64,000 bases of DNA, from NCBI GenBank assembly GCA_019636555.1, contig JAHBXH010000001.1, positions 2,018,928 through 2,082,927 on the forward strand, given 5' to 3'. Below, piece by piece: positions 37,358-45,820 of this stretch. The notes under the pieces were generated by a model, which saw nothing but the letters and a program-made list of their open reading frames with translations, was not told the DNA's origin and ran no database searches. The translations under genes and the position numbers were made by a program. Positions within the stretch are counted from its first letter, which is position 1, and every line of letters starts with the position of its first letter. This DNA is from Phycisphaeraceae bacterium. Its GTDB lineage: Bacteria > Planctomycetota > Phycisphaerae > Phycisphaerales > UBA1924.

Positions 37358-38029
37358 ACCGATCATCCCGTCGGACAAGTTGCTATCGACGCGCGGCAGC
37401 ATGAAATCGTGAAGCCGATGAAGTTGCAAGCCGTCCAAGTGCTCAGCGCACAACGGGAAAGCGGATTCGTCCAGGAACAAAGTTCCGTCGCGAAACCCCC
37501 AACGTGTCGCTATATCCGATTCGACAAAGCGAAGCCATTGCCGTCCGTCAACTTCCATCGGCTTCGCTAACAGCAACGCCGACCGAATTTCATTGGCCAG
37601 CGCATGCCAAATGCGTCTATCCGGAACGGCGAGTACCCTGCCGAACGGCGCTGCAGTTCGAAGGCGCTGCGAATAGTAAATCCTGAGTTCGATGTGCGTT
37701 TCCGACTGCCATTGGGCGATCTTCGGCCCAATCACTTCCGTGCGCAGTTTCAAATCGGGTTTCATGCTCTCGCCACGGTCCCCGAGCGGCGCATATCCCA
37801 ACAGTTCCACGGCCACATCGCCCGACGAGATTCGTAGCACGCCGTCCACACTCGCGCCGTCAATCTTCCGCACCAGACCGAGCCGAACAGCCTCTTCGCT
37901 TTCGATGAATTCGCAAGGCTCGCCACTTTTCCGAAGGAACTTCGCGAATTCGCTCAGGACGTGGATTTCCAACGGCGCGGCATCCATAGTGCCGCCGTAC
38001 TCAAGAACGGATGGAGGTTGAATGTTCAT
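37343..38029 (-). CDS. Unrecognised island protein, 3' end replaced by MITE
   Basis: A 228-residue soluble protein I do not recognise. It has mixed alpha/beta character with charged stretches (EFAKFLRKSGEPCEFIESEEAVRLGLVRKI, PDRRIWHALANEIRSALLLAKPMEV). The last codons, ending LAGC, are read from the MITE terminal repeat and the stop lies inside the element, so the original C terminus has been cut off. It is the last gene of a minus-strand trio, 6 bp after the gene at 38036, suggesting co-translation with it. An alternative start is ATG 37987. Confidence 0.6.
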   Translation of the reverse strand: MNIQPPSVLEYGGTMDAAPLEIHVLSEFAKFLRKSGEPCEFIESEEAVRLGLVRKIDGASVDGVLRISSGDVAVELLGYAPLGDRGESMKPDLKLRTEVIGPKIAQWQSETHIELRIYYSQRLRTAAPFGRVLAVPDRRIWHALANEIRSALLLAKPMEVDGRQWLRFVESDIATRWGFRDGTLFLDESAFPLCAEHLDGLQLHRLHDFMLPRVDSNLSDGMIGLAGC

Positions 38030-38035
38030 CGCCGA

Positions 38036-38443
38036 CTATCTCACGACATGATTCTGCCGGTCCCGAATTGCCTTGATGGACTTCTTGGACATGCCAAAGT
38101 AGACGTAGGCGTTGCCCGGCTCAATGCGATAAGGGAATCCGGAGTGAATTGCCGCCACGATGAACGCGCCGTTTGAGCAGTAGTCGCCGTCGCGCTCGGC
38201 CAAATGCTTCAGACCGTAACTGGTCTGGTCCCAATTGATCGCCCGTATTTTTTTCACTCCCTTCAACCACTCGCACACGCGGTTGCAGGCTTCCGCGCTA
38301 CCCAAAAGTTTTGCTTTGCCTTCGGCGAGTTCCGCCTCCTGTACGGACGGCTTTGCCTTGTCGTCATACACGCCGATTCCGTACTCATTGAGTTGGGGGT
38401 GTGCATCCATGATCCGTTGGATGTCTGCTTGCGTCATCGTCAT
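38036..38443 (-). CDS. Unrecognised island protein (135 residues)
   Basis: ATG 38443 has GGGAGG 6 bases upstream, so this is a firm start even though the frame is open much further upstream. The product is 135 residues, with a helical N-terminal half (TQADIQRIMDAHPQLNEYG, EACNRVCEWLKGVKKIR) and a C-terminal block SYGLKHLAERDGDYCSNGAFIVAAIHSGFPYR that I have seen only in uncharacterised mobile-element proteins. It is flanked within one operon by a 70-residue gene (20 bp upstream) and the truncated gene (6 bp downstream). Confidence 0.72.
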   Translation of the reverse strand: MTMTQADIQRIMDAHPQLNEYGIGVYDDKAKPSVQEAELAEGKAKLLGSAEACNRVCEWLKGVKKIRAINWDQTSYGLKHLAERDGDYCSNGAFIVAAIHSGFPYRIEPGNAYVYFGMSKKSIKAIRDRQNHVVR

Positions 38444-38463
38444 CGGAACCTCCCTGTTCACTT

Positions 38464-38676
38464 TCACTCTGCCGCCCAATAGGTTATGACCACTTGCAGC
38501 TTTGGCGGTTTCTCGCCCCCGCGTGCCGCCGCTACCTGCCTTGGATCGGGCGGTAGCGTCGATACCGAAATGATGTCCTTTTCCTTGACTCCGAATTCTT
38601 CCGCGCGTTCGTTGAATTCGTCCAAGACCTCCGACACGTTCAATCCGTGAACCTGAAAGCACTTCAGTTTCCGCAT
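38464..38676 (-). CDS. Small unrecognised island protein (70 residues)
   Basis: MRKLKCFQVHGLNVSEVLDEFNERAEEFGVKEKDIISVSTL... is a 70-residue protein with a ferredoxin-like beta-alpha-beta feel and no known motif. AAAGG lies about 10 bases before the ATG at 38676. First gene of the minus-strand island trio, with a TTGACA-N16-TAGTCT promoter directly upstream. The size and position fit an antitoxin or accessory subunit, but nothing in the sequence proves that. Confidence 0.65.
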   Translation of the reverse strand: MRKLKCFQVHGLNVSEVLDEFNERAEEFGVKEKDIISVSTLPPDPRQVAAARGGEKPPKLQVVITYWAAE

Positions 38677-38717
38677 AGCGTTCGCCTTTCTGACGGTTGC
38701 CCAGGCCGTCCCTCGCG

Positions 38718-38745
38718 AGACTAGCGCTATGCGCGCGGTTGTCAA
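38718..38745 (-). promoter_or_regulatory. Promoter of the minus-strand island operon
   Basis: A perfect -35 TTGACA (38740-38745, minus strand) is followed after 16 bp by TAGTCT (38718-38723). The first gene starts 41 bp downstream at 38676. Confidence 0.55.
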
Positions 38746-38797
38746 CCCCGCCGCCCGAGCGCATTTGGTGTAGACTGCTGTACCACCGGGGGTACGA

Positions 38798-39001
38798 ATG
38801 GCATTCATTCAGACGCAGCGCTTTTGCAAAGTTTGTGGCAAGCCGACCCTTCACGCACGCAAGCACTTCAGCGGCGGAATGGGTTGTCTGTTGACGATCC
38901 TTACCGGCGGGCTGTTCCTTATCGTGTGGGCGTGTCTGTTGCTTGCCGAGTCTTTTAGTCCGTGGCGCTGCCAGACGTGCGGGCAAGGAAAAATGCTTTA
39001 G
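38798..39001 (+). CDS. Small zinc-ribbon membrane protein
   Basis: A 67-residue protein: CKVCG near the N terminus, one hydrophobic helix (GCLLTILTGGLFLIVWACLLLA), then CQTCG at the C terminus. The two CxxC pairs lie on opposite sides of a single helix, or the segment is a hairpin that lets them make one zinc site. A GTACC/GGTAC hairpin lies just before the ATG. First gene of the island's plus-strand pair, 9 bp before the next gene. Confidence 0.65.
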   Translation: MAFIQTQRFCKVCGKPTLHARKHFSGGMGCLLTILTGGLFLIVWACLLLAESFSPWRCQTCGQGKML

Positions 39002-39010
39002 GAATACATC

Positions 39011-39784
39011 TTGCTCGACGACAACGACAAAGAACTCGCCGCATTGATGGAAGCGTTGATTGGCGAAGTCATTTCCAAGCACGATGCGATTTCGCAACCC
39101 GGCAAGGCGAGCAGGGCAACTGGAATGCTGCTCGTGAGAGCCTCGGGCAGTTGGAAGAGCATTCTGCACATTGTCGCAGGCTGCACGTCGAAACGAGAGA
39201 TGCAACTGTGCGCGAATGATGCCTCGGCAATTCTTCGATGTATGCACGACTGTGCTCTTCAGGCCGAATACATCCGTCTCGGTGACAGTGCCAACGGAAA
39301 GACTGCCGACGACTTGGCGGACCTCTATCTCGAGTACGAGCACGTCGAACGCTACAAGCGGGCGACGACTCTCGTGAAACAGAATTCGCAGTGGGCGAAG
39401 CAACTGAGCAACTCCCGACTCCGCGCCCCAGGCGAAATCAACAATCAGACCGAGTTTGATCGCGTGAAGGCAAACTATCTGGACAAGAACCAACGCCCAC
39501 GGGGGCAGTGGTACGTCGGCGACGGGACAACCTTGGCGCGGAAAGTTGGGCGCGAGGAAGAGTATTTCTGGTTTACGTCTATTCTGCACAGTTCGATTCA
39601 CGGCGGCCCCTTCGCGTCGCGCAACGGTCCTCCGTACCCCGACGCAAAGAACCTCTTGCAAGTTGCAGACGCACTCATCCGGCGCTTGCTGGTAGTCGTA
39701 ATCAAAGTGGACAATCTCATCTTGTCCGAACAGTCCACCACAATGATGAATGCGACGGTTCGCGACATTCTCAACCCGAATTGA
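39011..39784 (+). CDS. DUF5677-like protein of the island
   Basis: A 257-residue soluble, mostly helical protein. The order of SAILRCMHDCALQAEYIRL, DLYLEYEHVERYKR and EEEYFWFTSILHSSIHGGPF resembles the DUF5677 family, an uncharacterised group with a conserved Glu/Tyr helix and a terminal His; this is recognition by pattern, not a search. The start is TTG 39011, with AGGA 7 bases upstream, 9 bp after the zinc-ribbon gene; ATG 39047 is an alternative. Last gene before the right-hand tRNA repeat. Confidence 0.6.
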   Translation: MLDDNDKELAALMEALIGEVISKHDAISQPGKASRATGMLLVRASGSWKSILHIVAGCTSKREMQLCANDASAILRCMHDCALQAEYIRLGDSANGKTADDLADLYLEYEHVERYKRATTLVKQNSQWAKQLSNSRLRAPGEINNQTEFDRVKANYLDKNQRPRGQWYVGDGTTLARKVGREEEYFWFTSILHSSIHGGPFASRNGPPYPDAKNLLQVADALIRRLLVVVIKVDNLILSEQSTTMMNATVRDILNPN

Positions 39785-39922
39785 AACGAGCACAGCCAGC
39801 GCTTCCCTGTGCCGGCCACGCTCGCGCGTCGTCAATTCACGCCCACGCGAAGACCTTGTTTTCCTCCAAGACCTTCGCGCGCTTCCGCGCAGAGTCGCGC
39901 GCCCGCTCATCGGCGTCCTGTC

Positions 39923-39947
39923 GTTCCCGGTTCGAATCCGGGCGGGG
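39923..39947 (+). repeat. Right attachment-like copy of the tRNA-Ile 3' end
   Basis: 25 bases identical to 36805-36829, covering the T-arm and most of the acceptor 3' strand. After it the sequence differs (ACCCA rather than CCA). Upstream there is no D-arm, anticodon arm or complementary acceptor strand, so it is not a second tRNA gene. The rest of 39785-40054 is non-coding with nothing else recognised. Confidence 0.75.
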
Positions 39948-40054
39948 ACCCATGCGCACAAATACCCCGCGTGCGGCGCTACCGTGCGCTCGCACAGCAT
40001 CAATGTCACCACCGCGACGAGTTCAGATCTTCGAAGCCGCAGGAGTTAGGTCGC

Positions 40055-43000
40055 TCACGGCCGCACAAACTCCGCTGTTCCCTTCGGCTCGGTCAGGCGC
40101 ATTTCCTTTCCGGCGAGAGTCGGCGAGACGACAATCACTCCCGATGGCGGCAGCGCCGACATCTCGTACTGGATCGTCACCTTGGCGCTCTCCCGCTTCG
40201 CCTTGTAGCTCAGCACGCCGTACTCCGTCGGCCAGTTTCCGATCGACACGCCTTCGCCGTCGAGCCATTCCGGCCTGATCCCCGCGCCGATCACCAGCGA
40301 CTTGTCCGCTGGATCCTCGTACACGAACATCGAGCGCACAGAATTCAGGAAATCGCTCGCGACCCACGTGTGCGGCATATCGCCGATGAACCGCGGGTTC
40401 TTCGGATCATGGCAGACCACCTCCGCCCACTGGTTCCACGCCGCGGGGCGCCGATCGGCCATGTAGAAGTCCATCAGTCTCCACGCCTTCTCGGGCCAAC
40501 CGAGCCGGATCATCGAGCCGACGATGCGCCACTCATACGGCGTGTACTCGTTGTACTTCGCGCTTCCGTCGATGCGACCCATCGCGAAGCCGTAGAACTT
40601 GTCGAAGGTGCGTTCGAGTTGGGCGCGGTCGAGCCACGCGCCCGCGCCGCAGGGCCAGAGCGCGATCGTCGTGCTTGTCGCATCGAAATCGCCGAGTTCC
40701 ACGCACCCGGGGATGTAGTCGATCTTGTGGTGCGCCGTCGCGCGCTTGATCGAATCGATCAGGCAGGTACGAAACTCATCCGCCATGTCCTGGAAATTCG
40801 TCGCGTCGTTGCTCTTGCCGAGCACGCGGGCGATATCCGCGGCATCCTGCAAGCCCTTCTCGATGAAGAAATCATCCCAGTAGCTGTGCATGGGCTTGGC
40901 GCTATACCCCTCGTGGCTGATCGACTCGGGGACGAGCCCGTACTCCGCGCGCTTCAGCCCGGTCGCGTTCGCGTATTCCGGCGTCATGCGTTGCTTGCGG
41001 AGCGAATCGATGTATTCGACGGCTTTGGTCACATGCGCGTAGTTCTTTTCAAGCGTCGCGGTGTCGTGCGTGAACAGGTAGTATTTGTGAAGCAGGTAGA
41101 GCAACTGCCCGTGGCTGTCGTTCTCCGGCACGGGATCGGGCCCGCGCTTGTCTACGACGCACGGGACCTTGCCGCTCGGGTACTGAAACGGCGCGTACCA
41201 ATCGATGAACTCGCGCACACGCTCGGCGTGTCCGGTCGCGAGCAGTGCGCTGCTTGTCAGACACCCGTCGCGGATCCACGATCGCTCGTACGTGCGCGAG
41301 CCGGGCTGAATCGCCGGCCCGTCGCGGTTGATGAGGATGTGCGCCTGCGCGGTGCGGAAGGTGTTCTCGAGATCGCGGTCGGCGGGAATTGAAAGTGTGA
41401 CCTTGTTCAGCTCCGCCCGCCACCAGTCCTCAACCGACTGCTTTTCTTTCTCGAGAGCGGCCATCGCCTGATCAAACGGCAACGAAGCCCACGCGGGCAT
41501 GTCGGATTCGTCATGAAGGGGAATCAGAACGGCCCATTCCGTCATCGGCTTGGACCAGATTCGTGTTGGTCCAAGGAACGCGCCAGCTGCAAGGCCGCGG
41601 TTGTCCTTGACGGATTGCGGGCCGCCGCGGAGACCTTCAATGGTTGGGCTTTCGTCGAATGTCCACGCATGTGATTCCACACTGTCGCCAATCACACGAA
41701 CAACCTTTCGATCGGCAGGCGTCTCCCTCGAAACAATTCCCATCGGTCCGTGAACCTCAAGTGTGTCGATTCGCGCGAATCCTCCGCTCGTCTTCAAATC
41801 TTGCCATGGCGGATTCACCTGCAGTGGACGGATCGCAAGCACGAAATCGTCTTCGCGATCGGCCGGCGTCAACGTGTACTTTGCTGCCAATACGCTTTTC
41901 CCGGCCGGCCCGAAAGCGAATGACTCGATATCGAGTTGACGACCGTCAAAAGTCCAAGTGACCTTCGGAATCGGCACGTAGCCGCCTGCCAAGCTTTGTA
42001 TTGACTGCACATTCGCCCATGTGAAGACTGTTGCCGCCTTGGAATTCTCGATGACAAACGGTTCAAGCGTGAACCGCTCTTTGTCCACTTCAAGCGCACC
42101 ATCGGAATTGAGCAGCCCTTCTTTGCTGTCGTCTGCAACACCCACCACCGTCCAGTAGGTTTGCTCGGGCTGGAAGTACCGAGGAAACATCCCTTTTTCA
42201 AAGTCGCGCGAGATTCGTGCCAAAGTTCCGTTGCGACTCTCCCCAAAGGAAAGCGGCGCAATTTCAAGCGTGTCGAGAATCGCTCCATGCTTTTCCGCAC
42301 CGGACACGGTGAATCGCAAGAACGCCGCTTCCGCATCGCGTAGCGGCATGTACACACGTCCGGAGCTCGCAATTTCCTGTTTCGCCAGAGACGTGAAGGT
42401 TTTTCCGTCCATCGATCCGAACAACTCGATCGTCTTTGCTCCCCGCTCGAGGCGCCCTTTATCAAATCGGACGATAACCCCGCCAAACTCACGTACACCC
42501 CCGAGCGACACCGTCATCGACCCCCCGTCTTTTCCCGGGTCCGTCCACCAGACGATCTTCGCCGGCCGATCCATCATCGTTGCTTCGTCGTCGTGAATCA
42601 CCGTGCCGTCGAACGACACGATTTTCGGGTTCTCGAGCTTCTCCGTTTTCTGCGGAACTGATTCCAACACCAGATCCGACAGTTCCACCGTCCCTTGCCC
42701 GCCCGAACTCGCCGCCACCGCAAACTCGATTGCGCCCAGCTCTTCGTTCGGCTTCCCGCCGCTCGGCCCCCACGCGAATGAAAAGTGCCGCCGCTTGTAG
42801 CGCTCGTGCTCCCATTGCGTCGGAAACGCGAAGTCGCGGTTGTTCACCCACCAGACATTCTCGCCCGAGTGGTCGAGCAGTTTGACTTCGAAGTTGTTCG
42901 TCGGGCCTTCGCCCCGCAAATCGAATGAAAGCCTGTAATCCGCCGGAAGCGCCACGCCCACCTTGCGGCGGATCACCACAAATCCGCTCCCCGCGCGAAA

Positions 43001-43222
43001 GTCGAACTTCAAACGAATGGCTGGTTTTCCATCCGGCCCTTGCGCACTCTCGAGCGTCGCGACCACTCCATCACTCGGCTGTAAAGTCCAAGCCTTCACA
43101 TCTTCGCACGCTTCTCGGAAGAGCACGTCCGCCCGCGCCTCAGTCACAAAGCATCCGGCACAAAGCGCCAGCATCACCCCGAACCCAACGCCCATCAGCG
43201 ACGTCATTCTGGAAGCACTCAT
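40055..43222 (-). CDS. Secreted (alpha/alpha)6-barrel glycoside hydrolase with discoidin-like domain
   Basis: A 1055-residue exported protein. Start ATG 43222 has GGAG 8 bases upstream and begins a signal peptide (MTSLMGVGFGVMLALCAGCFVTEARA); the Cys could be a lipobox. Residues ~30-200 look like a carbohydrate-binding beta-sandwich, ~210-350 like an F5/8-type discoidin domain (GGVREFGGVIVRFDKGRLERGAKTIELFGS). From about residue 590 a six-hairpin catalytic domain follows, with SRTYERSWIRDG, SHGQLLYLLHKYY and the helix repeat up to PHTWVASDFLNSVRSMF. I cannot assign a GH number. Divergent from the gene at 43400 across a LacI-type operator. Confidence 0.75.
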   Translation of the reverse strand: MSASRMTSLMGVGFGVMLALCAGCFVTEARADVLFREACEDVKAWTLQPSDGVVATLESAQGPDGKPAIRLKFDFRAGSGFVVIRRKVGVALPADYRLSFDLRGEGPTNNFEVKLLDHSGENVWWVNNRDFAFPTQWEHERYKRRHFSFAWGPSGGKPNEELGAIEFAVAASSGGQGTVELSDLVLESVPQKTEKLENPKIVSFDGTVIHDDEATMMDRPAKIVWWTDPGKDGGSMTVSLGGVREFGGVIVRFDKGRLERGAKTIELFGSMDGKTFTSLAKQEIASSGRVYMPLRDAEAAFLRFTVSGAEKHGAILDTLEIAPLSFGESRNGTLARISRDFEKGMFPRYFQPEQTYWTVVGVADDSKEGLLNSDGALEVDKERFTLEPFVIENSKAATVFTWANVQSIQSLAGGYVPIPKVTWTFDGRQLDIESFAFGPAGKSVLAAKYTLTPADREDDFVLAIRPLQVNPPWQDLKTSGGFARIDTLEVHGPMGIVSRETPADRKVVRVIGDSVESHAWTFDESPTIEGLRGGPQSVKDNRGLAAGAFLGPTRIWSKPMTEWAVLIPLHDESDMPAWASLPFDQAMAALEKEKQSVEDWWRAELNKVTLSIPADRDLENTFRTAQAHILINRDGPAIQPGSRTYERSWIRDGCLTSSALLATGHAERVREFIDWYAPFQYPSGKVPCVVDKRGPDPVPENDSHGQLLYLLHKYYLFTHDTATLEKNYAHVTKAVEYIDSLRKQRMTPEYANATGLKRAEYGLVPESISHEGYSAKPMHSYWDDFFIEKGLQDAADIARVLGKSNDATNFQDMADEFRTCLIDSIKRATAHHKIDYIPGCVELGDFDATSTTIALWPCGAGAWLDRAQLERTFDKFYGFAMGRIDGSAKYNEYTPYEWRIVGSMIRLGWPEKAWRLMDFYMADRRPAAWNQWAEVVCHDPKNPRFIGDMPHTWVASDFLNSVRSMFVYEDPADKSLVIGAGIRPEWLDGEGVSIGNWPTEYGVLSYKAKRESAKVTIQYEMSALPPSGVIVVSPTLAGKEMRLTEPKGTAEFVRP

Positions 43223-43308
43223 GTTCTTCTCCGAAGCCTTCCCGAGGGCGGACGTCCGCAAACTCGTTCTCGCGTCCTCGAACCGGAATCTCACGCGTTT
43301 CATAGGCA

Positions 43309-43350
43309 TGAAATCGCTTTCATTATGCCGAAACTCCGGGCCATCGTCAA
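43309..43350 (-). promoter_or_regulatory. LacI/CcpA-type operator with overlapping minus-strand promoter
   Basis: TGAAATCGCTTTCA (43309-43322) matches TGWAANCGNTNWCA at every defined position. On the minus strand TTGACG (43345-43350), a 17-bp spacer and CATAAT (43322-43327) form a promoter whose -10 abuts the operator, so a bound repressor would block the start of the 40055-43222 gene. The divergent gene at 43400 may use the same operator. Confidence 0.7.
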
Positions 43351-43399
43351 TCGAACAGAGTATTGTGAATCTGCCCGCTCCGCGCGGTCGCACAGGAGG

Positions 43400-45757
43400 A
43401 TGATGAACCGTTCCGCACACTCGATTTGTCTCGTCATCGCGGCCTTCGCGTCGAGCGGTTCGTCCCTGCTTGCTGCGCCGGTTTCCTCTGTCTGGCCCGC
43501 GTCCTTTGCTCCCGTCGCCAACATCGCCGCCGTCGCGGGCAGCGCCCTCTCCGGCTACGAAGCCGCCGCCGATTCGGTTTCGGACTCGATTGAAATCCGC
43601 GATACCCGCGGCACGCTCCTCGCCTCGCTCTCACGCACTCGCATGACCGCGCTCGTCCCCTGGATGGCGCTGAATTCCTCCGCCGATGGACCCGTCTCGC
43701 TCGCGTTTTCAGAGTCCGGCCGCCTTCTTTTCATCGCGCTGCACACGACGAGCGCGTCCCCCGACTCGAGTCCCGCTGATGCGATTCTCCGCTACGACAC
43801 ACAGACCGATTCGCTCAACCTCTTCGCACGCGTCGATCTCACGCCTCCCGACGCGACTTTCACGCACCTCGGCATGGCTCACTTCAAAGGCCGGCTCTAC
43901 GTTGCCTCCGCAGGAACGATCCGTTGCTACAACGCGAACCGAAATGTCACGAGCGGCAGCCTTCTGTTCACAAGTGCCGTTTCCGGCGGCGCGACCCCCA
44001 CTTCACTGGTCGTTGATCGCACGCAGAATGCGATGCTCGGCGCCTGGAACGGCCAAGTTTGGCGCTCCATCATCGGCACAAACTCGTTCTCATTCACCGC
44101 GCTCGGTTCGCTCGCAAGTGTGCGCGACTTGGCGTTCTCGGATCACTACGGCGGCGTTTCGAACGCCGGCCTTTATGCGCTTTCTTCCACCGGCGCGGGC
44201 TCGGCGACCTGGTTCATCCCGCTCGCGCAGGCGCGCGCAACACAGGCTTTCTCGCCGTCGGTGTACGACGGCCCGAATCCACCGCTCGCATCCATCGCTG
44301 CACTCGGCGATGGCACGCTCTTGTCCGGCGGCGGCACCGACGCGACGAAAACCCGTGACAGCTCCGACACGCGCCTTTCCTTCGAGAATTGGATCAACGA
44401 CGAAATCGCGCAAGTCGTCTTCTTCGGAAAGAGTCTCATCTCTCCCGACGGCGAACCGCCCGGCTGGGTCATCGATGCCGATGTGATTCCTTCCTGGAAT
44501 CGTTTCCATCCCGCATCGCCCGATGCCGCGGCATGGACGGTCTTTCTCTGCCTGATGAGCGATCAACTCAGCGGCACATCGAGCAATCTGCCAGCCGTTC
44601 GCTCTGTTCTCACGCGTTACGCCGGGCTCGCTCCCGATGGAATCAAGCCCGATCGCTCCGCCGACGGCATTTTCCAGCACTGGCTGGAGCCCTCGACCGG
44701 CGGAATCAAATGGAACGACGGCTACGCGACGCTGAGCACGATGAAGATCGTTCACGCCGCGGCAAAAGCAGCGCAGTTCTACCCGGGCGATCCGCAGGTA
44801 CGTGCCGCCGCCAAAGCGATCATCGGAGGCGTCAAGAACTGGGACTCCTATCTCATCCCAAGTTCCGGAATCATCTTTTTTCTCGGCAACGCCGGCGGCG
44901 GTCCGATCCCGGGTTCGCTGTCAGGCTGCTACAACGAAGGTCTCGTCTTTGTGAACGCCGCCGCGACGTACGGCGGAAGTGGCTCGCAGACGGCGCTCAC
45001 GAACTGGCTCAATCGCTCGCTTTGGCCGACCGGCACATTCGTCACCGGATATCCGATCACCAGCGGCAGCAACAACAGCTTTCAGGCGGCATTCACCAAT
45101 CTGTATTCGCTCTTGCTCGTCGATGGCTATCGAAGCAGCCCGGACTGGCGCGCGCAAATCTTGAATCTCCGCCTCTCGAATTACGCGTGGACCGACGACA
45201 ACGCTCCGCGCTGGAACACCGTCTTCTCCGCTGGCACGACGCCCAGTGGCTACAGTGCCGACGATCTGACCAGCCACGCCGACAACATCGCGACGTTCAC
45301 GTCGCTCGAAGCGTTCGCGGCAGGCGTCGGTGATGGATCAGTGCACGTGCCCGCCGCGACCGGCGCGTATCACGCCTATCGCATCGGCGCACGCGAAACG
45401 TTCAAAGGCGGCGCGAGCATTCTGTACCGGCGCTCCAGCACGCAGCTCACCTGGGATCCGAATTCCGCCGGCATGCCCGATGTCGCGCTCGGCGCGCTCG
45501 GTCTTGCGGAACTCGTTCAGCCTGGCGCGGTCGAGAGCGTGCTTGCCGGTCCGCTCTACAACATCGATTCCTGCGCCGCTGATTTCAACAATGACGGTCT
45601 CGTTGACGATGCGGACTTCGTGTTCTTCGTCTCAAAGTACAACGACCTGTTGATACCGGGCGCCTACCGCCCCGGTGATCTCAATGGCGACAGCCTTTGC
45701 GATGACAGCGACTTCGTGATCTTCGTCGCGGCGTACAACGACCTGCTCTGCAACTGA
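43400..45757 (+). CDS. Secreted, probably (alpha/alpha)-toroid protein with dockerin-like C terminus
   Basis: A 785-residue exported protein. AGGAGG directly precedes ATG 43400 and ATG 43403; the latter has the better spacing. Signal peptide ICLVIAAFASSGSSLLAA is followed by a ~300-residue beta-propeller-like region (FSESGRLLFIALHTT, HFKGRLYVASAG). A helical region with WLEPSTGGIKWNDGYATLSTMKIVHAAAK and GSLSGCYNEGLVFVNAA suggests a glycosidase toroid, but no catalytic residue can be named. The end carries two Ca-loops, DFNNDGLVDDADFVFFVSKY and DLNGDSLCDDSDFVIFVAAY, then LLCN, the GC-type dockerin-like anchor. The GH1 gene follows after 63 bp. Confidence 0.72.
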   Translation: MMNRSAHSICLVIAAFASSGSSLLAAPVSSVWPASFAPVANIAAVAGSALSGYEAAADSVSDSIEIRDTRGTLLASLSRTRMTALVPWMALNSSADGPVSLAFSESGRLLFIALHTTSASPDSSPADAILRYDTQTDSLNLFARVDLTPPDATFTHLGMAHFKGRLYVASAGTIRCYNANRNVTSGSLLFTSAVSGGATPTSLVVDRTQNAMLGAWNGQVWRSIIGTNSFSFTALGSLASVRDLAFSDHYGGVSNAGLYALSSTGAGSATWFIPLAQARATQAFSPSVYDGPNPPLASIAALGDGTLLSGGGTDATKTRDSSDTRLSFENWINDEIAQVVFFGKSLISPDGEPPGWVIDADVIPSWNRFHPASPDAAAWTVFLCLMSDQLSGTSSNLPAVRSVLTRYAGLAPDGIKPDRSADGIFQHWLEPSTGGIKWNDGYATLSTMKIVHAAAKAAQFYPGDPQVRAAAKAIIGGVKNWDSYLIPSSGIIFFLGNAGGGPIPGSLSGCYNEGLVFVNAAATYGGSGSQTALTNWLNRSLWPTGTFVTGYPITSGSNNSFQAAFTNLYSLLLVDGYRSSPDWRAQILNLRLSNYAWTDDNAPRWNTVFSAGTTPSGYSADDLTSHADNIATFTSLEAFAAGVGDGSVHVPAATGAYHAYRIGARETFKGGASILYRRSSTQLTWDPNSAGMPDVALGALGLAELVQPGAVESVLAGPLYNIDSCAADFNNDGLVDDADFVFFVSKYNDLLIPGAYRPGDLNGDSLCDDSDFVIFVAAYNDLLCN

Positions 45758-45820
45758 ACCCCAATCTCATCGCTCGACTCGCGGCGGCTTGCCCGCCCTG
45801 TGCATCTACACTCCGCCCTT

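Larger units (their letters stand above)
36805..39947. mobile_element. Integrated island bounded by a 25-bp tRNA direct repeat
   Basis: The last 25 bp of the tRNA-Ile gene before its terminal CCA (36805-36829) recur exactly at 39923-39947, where no full tRNA can be folded. This is the usual footprint of site-specific integration into a tRNA 3' end. Between the repeats lie two tandem MITEs, a three-gene minus-strand operon (38676 to 37343) and a two-gene plus-strand operon (38798 to 39784). No integrase, recombinase or replication gene is visible, so it would be a remnant or a satellite mobilised in trans. Confidence 0.65.

Noticed and set aside
39881..39950. A second tRNA gene suggested by a complete T-arm
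   Set aside because: No D-arm, anticodon arm or complementary 5' acceptor strand lies upstream; it is only the 3' 25 bp, better explained as an attachment-site copy.
38036..40012. A 658-codon minus-strand gene
   Set aside because: The open frame runs antisense through two plus-strand island genes; only the last 135 codons have a ribosome-binding site and plausible protein sequence.
39809..41392. A 527-codon plus-strand frame over the secreted glycosidase
   Set aside because: It lies antisense to a gene with clear signal peptide and domain sequence and has no recognisable protein features.
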